A model generated the notes under the pieces. The model had not been told where the DNA came from. It did not search any database and worked only from the letters and a program-made list of their open reading frames with translations. The position numbers were made by a program, and so were the translations under genes. From NCBI GenBank assembly GCA_028679485.1, contig JAJRBL010000024.1, positions 1-5,189 of the forward strand: a DNA stretch of 5,189 nt, read 5' to 3'. Every line of letters starts with the position of its first letter. Positions within the stretch are counted from its first letter, which is position 1. Shown one piece after another: positions 1 to 5,189 of the stretch. This DNA is from Methanospirillum sp. (lineage in GTDB: Archaea > Halobacteriota > Methanomicrobia > Methanomicrobiales > Methanospirillaceae).

Positions 1-447
1 GCCTATCCTGGATACAATGGCACGAAGGTCCCGCCTGCTGACGATTCCGATGACTTTGTTATTCTCTACTACCGGAACACCGCCGATCCCGTAACTTGTC
101 ATCATCCGGTCCACATCAGATATCAGGGTATCAGGGGATACCGTCAGAACCTCGCGCTGAACGATCTCGGATTCAAGTTTAACCTTCTTTACCTCCTCAG
201 ACTCCTCTTCCGCTGACATGTTCCGGTGAATAACGGTTATTCCTCCTGCACGGGCGAGTGCGATCGCCATGGATGAGGTACTTACCGTATCCATTGCGGC
301 ACTGACAAGGGGGATATTAAGGGGGATATTCCGGGAAAAACGGGTGGTAACGATGGCCTGATCTGGTTCGACTTCAGATGCAGCCGGAACAAGCAGGATA
401 TCATCAAAAGTCAGGCCGGTTTCCAGGTGTAATTTTTCGGTATACAT
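1..447 (-). CDS. guaB: IMP dehydrogenase, N-terminal part (cut by left window edge)
   Basis: I translated this frame by hand. It gives 149 residues from an ATG and runs off the left edge with no stop. IMP dehydrogenase oxidises IMP to XMP with NAD+, the first committed step of GMP synthesis in the cytosol. The N-terminus carries the family hallmark LTFDDILLVP (residues 12-21), then NIPLVSAAMDTVS (44-56), MAIALARAGGI (60-70) and VIHRNMS (72-78). From about residue 95 to the edge it reads as the first half of the inserted CBS pair (VLTVSPDTLISDV, then GIGGVPVVENNKVIGIVSRRDL at 120-141). The catalytic-cysteine loop and second CBS domain lie outside the window, so activity cannot be judged. The start lies 2 bp after the mfnB stop, with no Shine-Dalgarno sequence before it, which suggests co-transcription and coupled translation. 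A CBS-only protein is ruled out by the barrel motifs before the CBS domain. Confidence 0.95.
   Translation of the reverse strand, partial: MYTEKLHLETGLTFDDILLVPAASEVEPDQAIVTTRFSRNIPLNIPLVSAAMDTVSTSSMAIALARAGGITVIHRNMSAEEESEEVKKVKLESEIVQREVLTVSPDTLISDVDRMMTSYGIGGVPVVENNKVIGIVSRRDLRAIVSRIG
307..330. repeat. Perfect 12-bp tandem duplication inside guaB
   Basis: The 12-mer aagggggatatt occurs twice with no gap (307-318 and 319-330). Being a multiple of three it keeps the frame and encodes the echoed residues NIPL-NIPL just before the conserved VSAAMDTV strand of GuaB. IMP dehydrogenases commonly have a similar NI-x-LNIP pattern here, so the repeat may reflect protein constraint plus matching codons rather than a recent duplication. 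Confidence 0.85.
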
Positions 448-449
448 AA

Positions 450-1136
450 TCAATGAACCATGCTGATTGCCTTGAGCACAAGATCTTCCCGTACCATAGC
501 GGTCCGATCACCTCCGCAAACCATCCCTCTCACCCCGATAATCTCCGGATTTATTCGTTTCAGGCGTTCAATATCAGGGAATTTCAGGGAACCTGCGAGC
601 GCAGTCTTAAGACCGAGCGTTCTGTTCAGGGTGGTAAATTCAAGAAGTTGTTCTTCGTCCATGAACTCGAAAGTGGAGCGTCCATCCTTGATCCCGGTAT
701 CGACCATGGCAATATCCGCTCCGGCTTTGGCTACCAGGGGAGCCATCTCAAAGGGCGAGATCGTATCCAGTCGTTCCCAGTCGGAATATGCTGCAATGAC
801 GACGTACTTCTCAGGATACGAGTCCTTGACTGCCCGGGTAACTGCATGGATAAGGGCAAGAGCTTCCTCTTTCCCGTCAAACATCAGCCCGATTTTTACA
901 TAATCGGCACCGGCTGCTGCAGCACCAAGCGCTGTCAGGGAAGCTCCGCCAGGCTTGTAATCAAAGTCACCTATTGCGGCGCTTACCGGTTTATGAGTAA
1001 GATCCTTTATGGCCCGGATGATCCACGGAAAAGAGGCTCCGAGCGATCCTTCTTCTGGACGTTTTACATCAACAATATCGGCAGCAAGTGCATGCTTTGC
1101 TTCTTCAATAGTTGCAGGGCTGACAAGCAACTGCAT
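450..1136 (-). CDS. mfnB: (5-formylfuran-3-yl)methyl phosphate synthase, methanofuran biosynthesis
   Basis: MfnB condenses two glyceraldehyde-3-phosphate molecules into 4-(hydroxymethyl)-2-furancarboxaldehyde phosphate, the furan precursor of methanofuran, the C1 carrier of the first step of methanogenesis. The 228 residues form one TIM barrel and match my memory of Methanocaldococcus MfnB (MJ1099) from end to end: MQLLVSP at the start, DVKRPEEGSLGASFPW (23-38), YKPGGASLTALGAA (60-73), GADYVKIGL (76-84), AMVDTGIKDGR (143-153), ALAGSL (179-184) and GVRGMVCGGDR near the end. The Schiff-base lysine of the family corresponds to K25, with D23, K81, D146 and K150 as the other expected active-site residues, all present. 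It is two residues shorter than the jannaschii protein before strand 2. The ATG at 1136 fits the conserved N-terminus; there is no Shine-Dalgarno sequence, so the mRNA may be nearly leaderless. It heads a pair with guaB and is divergent from the HisA-like gene. Confidence 0.96.
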   Translation of the reverse strand: MQLLVSPATIEEAKHALAADIVDVKRPEEGSLGASFPWIIRAIKDLTHKPVSAAIGDFDYKPGGASLTALGAAAAGADYVKIGLMFDGKEEALALIHAVTRAVKDSYPEKYVVIAAYSDWERLDTISPFEMAPLVAKAGADIAMVDTGIKDGRSTFEFMDEEQLLEFTTLNRTLGLKTALAGSLKFPDIERLKRINPEIIGVRGMVCGGDRTAMVREDLVLKAISMVH

Positions 1137-1153
1137 ACATTTTATGGAACTGG

Positions 1154-1163
1154 TATCTAAATA
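1154..1163. promoter_or_regulatory. Candidate shared TATA box between mfnB and the HisA-like gene
   Basis: The 44-bp divergent gap (1137-1180) contains tatctaaata, which matches its own reverse complement at 8 of 10 positions and is centred at 1158.5. That is 22.5 bp from the start codon on either side. Archaeal TATA boxes usually lie about 25-27 bp before transcription start, so both transcripts would begin at or very near the ATG, consistent with the missing Shine-Dalgarno sequences. The distance is slightly short for a classical box. A second A/T stretch at 1139-1147 (attttatgg) could serve the plus-strand gene instead, giving a leader of about 12 nt. Confidence 0.45.
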
Positions 1164-1180
1164 GTGATTACGTTTGGAAT

Positions 1181-1852
1181 ATGGACCTTTATCTAGCCAC
1201 GGACTTAAAATCAGGCTCCATTGTTCATGGAAAGAGTGGGATGCGGGATCAGTACGTTCCGGTCAGATCGATACATGCAGACACCGCGGATCCTCACCGG
1301 TTCCTTGAACAGGTGCGGCCGAAATACCTGTATGTAGCCGATCTTGACCGTATTTGCCGGACCGGAGATCATGATCGTCTCATCCCCGGTATGGCAGAGC
1401 GGACCTGCCAGCTCCTTCTTGACCGGGGGTGCAGGGGACATGATGATCTGCTCTCCCATCCCCGCGTGAAGAACATCATCGGCACCGAAACGGCAGGAGA
1501 GATACTGGATACCTTCTCAGGCGGGGTTTTGTCTGTCGATATGAAAGATGGCAGGGTCATCCCCTGGAATGCCGATCCGGCAGAGTTCCTTTCCTCCTGT
1601 TCGGAATACCCGTTTGAAATGGTCATACTTCTTGACATCGGCGGGGTAGGAACCAAAAAGGGACTTGATAGTGCCAATCTTTCGGCATATCGCGAATCCT
1701 ATGCCGGATCCCTGCTCTGGGGCGGGGGTGTCGGTTCGGTAGGTGACCTGTTTCTCCTCTCCGACCTCGGGTATGACGGTGCGATCATCGCTACGGCGGT
1801 GCATACGGGAGTAATTCCGGTAGAATACATCAGGAGGGGAAAGATGTGTTGA
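1181..1852 (+). CDS. HisA-family (beta/alpha)8 barrel protein of unknown reaction
   Basis: The 223 residues run parallel to HisA (ProFAR isomerase) along the whole length. LATDLKSGSIVHG (5-17) matches the first strand, with D8 at the HisA catalytic aspartate. VADLDRICRTGDHDRLI (52-68) matches strand 2, GTETAGEIL (101-109) the mid-barrel, LSVDMKDGRV (117-126) the strand bearing the second catalytic aspartate (D120), LLDIGGVGTKKGLD (150-163) strand 6, and WGGGVGSVGDL (180-190) the strand 7 phosphate loop. It departs from HisA at strand 6 (VGT where HisA has DGT) and at strand 8 (IIATAVHTG, where HisA has a glycine, as in VGKALYEG). It is also slightly short for HisA (about 240). It therefore resembles the uncharacterised HisA-related family found in methanogens (COG1411 as I recall) rather than HisA. 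The start aligns with the HisA N-terminus. It is divergent from mfnB and overlaps tmk. Soluble, with no signal or membrane segment. Family fairly sure; function unknown. Confidence 0.85.
   Translation: MDLYLATDLKSGSIVHGKSGMRDQYVPVRSIHADTADPHRFLEQVRPKYLYVADLDRICRTGDHDRLIPGMAERTCQLLLDRGCRGHDDLLSHPRVKNIIGTETAGEILDTFSGGVLSVDMKDGRVIPWNADPAEFLSSCSEYPFEMVILLDIGGVGTKKGLDSANLSAYRESYAGSLLWGGGVGSVGDLFLLSDLGYDGAIIATAVHTGVIPVEYIRRGKMC
1833..1837 (+). promoter_or_regulatory. Shine-Dalgarno site for tmk
   Basis: GGAGG, continuing as GGAGGGG, lies 8 bp before the GTG at 1846, inside the last codons of the HisA-like gene. It is the only strong ribosome binding site before a gene start in this window. It supports the GTG at 1846 over the TTG at 1849, and suggests that tmk is translated by initiation or re-initiation on a shared mRNA. 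Confidence 0.75.
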
Positions 1853-2454
1853 TCACTATCGAAGGTATCGACGGGAGCGGGAAATCAACGCTTCACGAAT
1901 CTTTGGGTAAAGCCCTTGCAGACCTCGATCCGGTCATGACACGTGAACCCGGCTCTACCTGGATTGGGGAAGCAGTCCGCCGGGCTATCAGGGAACAGGC
2001 CGATCCTGTTGCGGAAGCCCTTCTTTTTATCGCCGATCACGCGGCACATATCAGCGAGGTCATCAGACCTGCCTTGTCCCGGGGAAGGATAGTCATATCA
2101 GACCGGTATATCGACAGCAGGTACGCATACCAGCAGGTTACCCTGGCAGGCATACTCCCCGACCCCCTCTCCTGGCTCCAGGCAGTACATACCGGATGGA
2201 CGGTGAAACCTGATATCACGTTTCTGCTTGTGGTTCCGATCCCGGTTGCCCTGAAACGGACTGGTGAACGGAAAACCGGGGAACATTTCGAGCAGGAGAC
2301 GATCCTTACGGCAGTCCAGAAGAATTACCTGGGACTTGCAGAACAGGATCCCCCGCGGTTCATCATCCTCGACGGAACCCTTCCGGCTGAACACCTCATC
2401 AGGGTTGCTGCTGAAACAATCAGGTACAAAAGGGAAGATCCCCGGAGAAGATAG
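1846..2454 (+). CDS. tmk: Thymidylate kinase (dTMP kinase)
   Basis: Phosphorylates dTMP to dTDP with ATP, needed for dTTP supply by both the de novo and salvage routes. The 202 residues have the usual length and order: P-loop EGIDGSGKST (6-15), TREPGSTWIGE (32-42) for nucleotide binding, the DR(Y) motif in VISDRYIDSRYAYQ (83-96), and a lid at ERKTGEHFEQ (141-150) followed by ILDGTLPAEHL (174-184). Two small departures: REPGST replaces the common REPGGT, and the lid has EHFE where many bacterial enzymes have DRFE, so the lid arginine must come from R138 or R142 if one is used. The GTG start is chosen for the GGAGG 8 bp upstream; the last bases of the HisA-like gene overlap it by 7 bp, so the two are an operon. 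It ends 13 bp from the convergent valS stop. Confidence 0.95.
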   Translation: MLITIEGIDGSGKSTLHESLGKALADLDPVMTREPGSTWIGEAVRRAIREQADPVAEALLFIADHAAHISEVIRPALSRGRIVISDRYIDSRYAYQQVTLAGILPDPLSWLQAVHTGWTVKPDITFLLVVPIPVALKRTGERKTGEHFEQETILTAVQKNYLGLAEQDPPRFIILDGTLPAEHLIRVAAETIRYKREDPRRR

Positions 2455-2467
2455 GGGATATCGGTAT

Positions 2468-5065
2468 TTACTGGCTGACGGTGATGATGATGCTATCATT
2501 CACCGGGATCAGGTCCACGGATGAACCGGCAACGGTATAGGATAGTTGCGGAATCACTGCCCCCCCGGGAACCGCTATTGTCTCCCCGCCGATCTCGATC
2601 ATCTCCGGAATCGTGAGCAGGTCTTCTCTCGGCATCTTTTCTATCGTCTCCATGAACGCCTTCGCCTTCCCGCGGAGTTTTGGGCCGATGATTCCCATGT
2701 CAAACCTGACTCCGCTTACGACCTGTTTCAGTTCCGGCATTCCGGTCTTCCAGGTGAGGGTACAGTTCAGTGCCGCCCCTGCATCGCACTCGTCATCCAT
2801 GGCCGACGGAGTATATACGGTGACCCCTCCGAGCGGAGCATTCAGCGCAAGACCTTTGTCATGCTTGTACCGCCTGATCTCGGCGATGACCTTCACCAGG
2901 ATCTCACCAGACTCCCCGGCCTTTGCATCATCGAAGGTACATGAGACCCAGGGCTGCTTGTGGACAGATTCGTCACTTAAATACGACCATATCTCTTCAG
3001 AGAAGTACGGGGTGAAAGGAGCCAGCATCCTGCAGATGGCGTCAAGAGATCTCCGGATAGCCACGCATGCCCCGTCACGATCCGGGGACTGGCCGTACAG
3101 CCTGCCTTTTACGATCTCGATATAATTATCGGCAAGGACATCCCAGGCAAACTCCCTGATCGCTTTCAGTCCCTTGTCGAACTGGTACGTCTCGAGGGAT
3201 TCTGATACCTCCCTCACCGTTCCGGAGAGCCGGTTGAGGAGCCAGCGGTCTGCGAGAGCCGTTACCGGGGCGTTCTTATCATATGGTGCCCGGTCTAGCT
3301 GCATCAGTGAGAACCTGGCGATATTCCACATCTTTGTGAGGAACCGGTTCGCCGCTACCACGTCATTCCAGTTAAACTGGATATCTGATCCGGTCGCCGC
3401 ACCGAGTGCTGCCCATTGTCTGAGTGAATCAGCCCCGTACTCTTCCAGGATCTCTTCCGGGACGGTGACATTGCCACGGCTTTTACTCATCTTGAATCCG
3501 TCTTCCCCGAGCACCATCCCGTTCACCAGGATCTGTTCCCAGGGCTTGCTCCCGGTCAGCGAGACCGCACGGAGAATCGTATAAAATGCCCATGTCCTGA
3601 TGATATCATGTCCCTGAGGCCTTATCTGGGCGGGGAAATGGGGAGGAATCTTCTGTGTCCCGTCCCAGCCGGTGACGTGCATGACAGAGATAGAAGAGTC
3701 CATCCAGGTATCCAGGACATCGGTTTCCGGGACATAAGCCGTGCTGCCGCATTTCGGGCAGGGTTTCTTCGGGGCATCGACCGTCGGGTCAACCGGGAGG
3801 TCTTCTTCGTCAGGAAGGATGATCTGCCCGCAGTCCTTGCAGAACCAGATCGGGATCGGCGAGGCAAAGATCCGCTGCCTCGAGATACACCAGTCCCATT
3901 CCATCTGGCTTATCCAGTTCTCCATCCTGAGGAACATGTGCTCCGGGTACCAGCGCACTTCCCTGGCAGCCTTTAATGCTGCTTCGTGTGGGATCTTCAC
4001 AAACCACTGGTGAAGAGAGAGGATCTCTATGGGTGTCTTGCAGCGCCAGCAGGTTCCGACCCGTTGCTGGAGTGGTTCCTGGCGAAGGAGAATACCCTCG
4101 GATTTCATGTCGGAGAGAATTGCCTCCCTGCAGCTGGCCGAGTCCATACCCGCGTATTTCCCGGCGATCGCCGTCATCCGTCCGGTCTTGTCGATTGCCT
4201 TCCGGAGCGGGAGTTTATGGACTTTCCACCAGAGGACATCCTGTTTGTCACCAAAGGTACATATCATCACAGCCCCGGACCCGAACGAGGGATCCACGGC
4301 TTCATCGCTGATAATCGGGACATCATGCCCGAATATCGGTACCTTAAGATCTTCTCCAGCCCTGCCAGCATACCGTTTGTCCTCCGGGTGTACTGCGACG
4401 GCAACACAGGCAGCAAGGAGTTCCGGACGGGTGGTTGCGATCTCAAGCCCTGAAAAATTGAAGTAATTCAGTTTCGTCGTCCGGTCGCTGTAGTTCACCT
4501 CGGCAAATGCTATCGCGGTCTCGCATCGCGGACAGAAGTTCACCGGGTGATCGGACTGGTATATCTGTCCCGCGTGAAACATCCGGAGAAAAGAACGCTG
4601 CGTCTTGCTGAAATACTCCGGCATCATCGTGATGTATTCATGGCTCCAGTCGATAGAGAAGGCCATGCGCCGCATCGATGCCCGCATCTTTTTTATGTTG
4701 CCGATCGTCAGTTCACGGCACATTTCACGGAATTTCTGCCGGTCAACATCATTCTTTGTGATCTTGTGGATCTCTTCAACCTTTACTTCGGTAGGAAGTC
4801 CGTGACAGTCCCAGCCCTGTGGAAACATCACGTTATATCCTTTCATCCGTTTATACCTGGCCAGGAAATCGATATAGCACCAGTTAAAGGCGTTCCCGAT
4901 ATGGAATTCCCCGGTAGGATAAGGCGGAGGAGTATCGATAACAAACGGGGGCTTGTCAGATCCTTCAATAAAGTATACATCCTCATCTCTCCAGATCTGC
5001 TGCCACCGTGCTTCCACCTCACGGTATTCATAAATTTTGGGAAGTTCATTCAGGTCCCGCGACAT
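2468..5065 (-). CDS. valS: Valyl-tRNA synthetase, archaeal type
   Basis: Charges tRNA-Val with valine in the cytosol and edits mischarged threonine. The 865 residues form a complete class I enzyme: [14 protein letters not shown] (45-58, the HIGH signature with a final Asn), [17 protein letters not shown] (81-97), CP1 editing domain about 200-330 with [23 protein letters not shown] (210-232) and [20 protein letters not shown] (261-280), WCISRQ (392-397), LDTWMDSS (451-458), [12 protein letters not shown] (485-496), and KMSKSRGN (525-532). The ATTRPE and FGDKQDV strings and [15 protein letters not shown] (176-190) favour valine over isoleucine. Four Cys-x2-Cys pairs (178/181, 339/342, 409/412, 436/439) probably bind zinc. 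The anticodon-binding domain starts near 600. After about 720 it lacks a bacterial ValS coiled coil; [13 protein letters not shown] (792-804) recalls the IleS/LeuS C-terminal region. A TAA lies in frame two codons before the ATG, fixing the start; there is no Shine-Dalgarno sequence. It converges on tmk and is transcribed away from the frame at 5102. Confidence 0.96.
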   Translation of the reverse strand: MSRDLNELPKIYEYREVEARWQQIWRDEDVYFIEGSDKPPFVIDTPPPYPTGEFHIGNAFNWCYIDFLARYKRMKGYNVMFPQGWDCHGLPTEVKVEEIHKITKNDVDRQKFREMCRELTIGNIKKMRASMRRMAFSIDWSHEYITMMPEYFSKTQRSFLRMFHAGQIYQSDHPVNFCPRCETAIAFAEVNYSDRTTKLNYFNFSGLEIATTRPELLAACVAVAVHPEDKRYAGRAGEDLKVPIFGHDVPIISDEAVDPSFGSGAVMICTFGDKQDVLWWKVHKLPLRKAIDKTGRMTAIAGKYAGMDSASCREAILSDMKSEGILLRQEPLQQRVGTCWRCKTPIEILSLHQWFVKIPHEAALKAAREVRWYPEHMFLRMENWISQMEWDWCISRQRIFASPIPIWFCKDCGQIILPDEEDLPVDPTVDAPKKPCPKCGSTAYVPETDVLDTWMDSSISVMHVTGWDGTQKIPPHFPAQIRPQGHDIIRTWAFYTILRAVSLTGSKPWEQILVNGMVLGEDGFKMSKSRGNVTVPEEILEEYGADSLRQWAALGAATGSDIQFNWNDVVAANRFLTKMWNIARFSLMQLDRAPYDKNAPVTALADRWLLNRLSGTVREVSESLETYQFDKGLKAIREFAWDVLADNYIEIVKGRLYGQSPDRDGACVAIRRSLDAICRMLAPFTPYFSEEIWSYLSDESVHKQPWVSCTFDDAKAGESGEILVKVIAEIRRYKHDKGLALNAPLGGVTVYTPSAMDDECDAGAALNCTLTWKTGMPELKQVVSGVRFDMGIIGPKLRGKAKAFMETIEKMPREDLLTIPEMIEIGGETIAVPGGAVIPQLSYTVAGSSVDLIPVNDSIIITVSQ

Positions 5066-5067
5066 TT

Positions 5068-5075
5068 CTTATACG
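5068..5075 (+). promoter_or_regulatory. Candidate TATA box for the gene at the right edge
   Basis: The string cttatacg is centred about 30 bp before the ATG at 5102, so an archaeal start site would fall near 5097 and leave a leader of only a few bases. It lies just upstream of the valS start codon, where it would keep the two divergent promoters tightly packed. No experimental or comparative support is visible. Confidence 0.35.
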
Positions 5076-5088
5076 TTTGTCAATACGG

Positions 5089-5098
5089 GGTAAAGTAG
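5089..5098 (-). promoter_or_regulatory. Weak candidate TATA box for valS
   Basis: On the minus strand, ctactttacc sits about 24-33 bp before the valS ATG. That spacing would give a nearly leaderless valS mRNA, in keeping with the absent Shine-Dalgarno sequence. The match to an archaeal TATA box is poor, and spacing is the main argument. Confidence 0.25.
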
Positions 5099-5101
5099 GT
5101 G

Positions 5102-5189
5102 ATGGATATCCCAAAAACCCGGTACAACTCCGGGTATTTCCAAAAAAATAGGATGAATCAGCAGAGTGAACCGATGCTGCAGGAGATGA
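5102..5189 (+). CDS. Start of an unidentified gene, cut by right window edge
   Basis: An open frame of 29 codons begins at ATG 5102 (an adjacent GTG at 5099 is possible) and leaves the window with no stop; an in-frame TAG at 5096 bounds it upstream. It starts MDIPKTRYNSGYFQKN and continues MNQQSEPMLQEM, polar and without a signal peptide or membrane segment. It is too short to assign to a family. Support comes from the TATA-like box about 30 bp upstream, the divergent position next to valS and the uninterrupted frame. In-frame ATGs at 5153 and 5174 are later candidate starts. The hairpin at 5113-5139 would fall within the coding part if the 5102 start is right, or in the leader if translation starts at 5153. 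Function unknown. Confidence 0.45.
   Translation, partial: MDIPKTRYNSGYFQKNRMNQQSEPMLQEM
5113..5139 (-). terminator. GC hairpin with flanking T tracts upstream of valS
   Basis: ACCCGG (5117-5122) pairs with CCGGGT (5130-5135) around the 7-base loop tacaact; after one A-A mismatch, three further A-T pairs extend it to 5113-5139. On the minus strand the inner GC stem is followed by five T (5117-5113, of which the outer bases can also pair), and seven T lie before the stem (5148-5142). It could stop minus-strand transcripts arriving from the right before they enter valS. No minus-strand gene is visible there, and the hairpin may simply lie inside the plus-strand frame starting at 5102. Confidence 0.3.

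Noticed and set aside
1138..1140. ATG just upstream of the mfnB start
   Set aside because: It is out of frame with mfnB; the in-frame ATG at 1136 gives the conserved MfnB N-terminus.
453..1160. Long plus-strand open frame (235 codons) opposite mfnB
   Set aside because: It lies fully antisense to a clear MfnB; its translation is rich in Cys, Phe and His with no recognisable fold, and mfnB codon structure explains the openness.
1181..1852. Calling the HisA-like gene hisA
   Set aside because: The strand 6 and strand 8 phosphate-loop residues differ from HisA and there are no other his genes nearby, so the specific name is not supported.
2098..2499. 133-codon minus-strand frame opposite tmk, overlapping the valS end
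   Set aside because: Antisense to the P-loop kinase tmk and overlapping the valS stop; no recognisable features.
2546..4466. Several further plus-strand frames of 90-170 codons across valS
   Set aside because: They overlap each other and valS, and read as low-meaning reverse translations of it; none has a start context or family motif.
4547..5098. 183-codon plus-strand open frame opposite the valS 5' end
   Set aside because: Antisense shadow of a strongly conserved synthetase; no known motif and no ribosome binding site.
5041..5189. Minus-strand frame entering from the right edge and ending inside the start of valS
   Set aside because: It stays open for about 46 codons to a TGA just inside valS, but it has no visible start or motif and crosses the T tracts and hairpin; the plus-strand frame with a TATA-like box is the better reading.
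1..5189. CRISPR array, tRNA, insertion sequence or prophage signals
   Set aside because: No repeated spacer pattern, cloverleaf, transposase motif or terminal inverted repeats could be found; almost all of the window is conserved housekeeping coding sequence.

Overview
This window looks like chromosomal DNA of a methanogenic archaeon, most likely a member of the Methanomicrobiales or a close relative. Three things point there: a clear mfnB gene (methanofuran biosynthesis, start of the furan moiety), an archaeal-style valyl-tRNA synthetase, and mostly weak or absent Shine-Dalgarno sequences with A/T boxes about 20-35 bp from start codons, as expected of archaeal promoters. The order-level placement is a judgement from protein style, not from a search. 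Nothing resembles a mobile element, CRISPR array, tRNA or rRNA.

Layout. Left block, minus strand: mfnB (1136-450) followed after 2 bp by the 5' part of guaB, IMP dehydrogenase (447 to the left edge, open). guaB is cut by the window edge and continues outside it. Middle block, plus strand: an uncharacterised HisA-family barrel protein (1181-1852) whose last 7 bp overlap the GTG start of tmk, thymidylate kinase (1846-2454). The two blocks are divergent and separated by only 44 bp, with a nearly palindromic A/T box exactly in the middle. Right block: valS (5065-2468, minus strand) converges on tmk with a 13-bp gap. Upstream of valS, a short open frame on the plus strand (5102 to the right edge) is probably the start of another divergent gene, preceded by a TATA-like box.

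How the genes fit together. The left and middle blocks join coenzyme synthesis (MfnB) to nucleotide synthesis (GuaB, Tmk), with a HisA-like protein of unknown reaction. The HisA-like gene keeps the two catalytic-aspartate positions of HisA but departs from HisA at two phosphate-binding loops, so it is probably not the histidine enzyme. Its divergent arrangement with mfnB, apparently from one shared promoter box, makes a role in C1-cofactor or pentose-phosphate chemistry a reasonable but unproven idea. This is the best lead in the window; the rest is ordinary housekeeping content.
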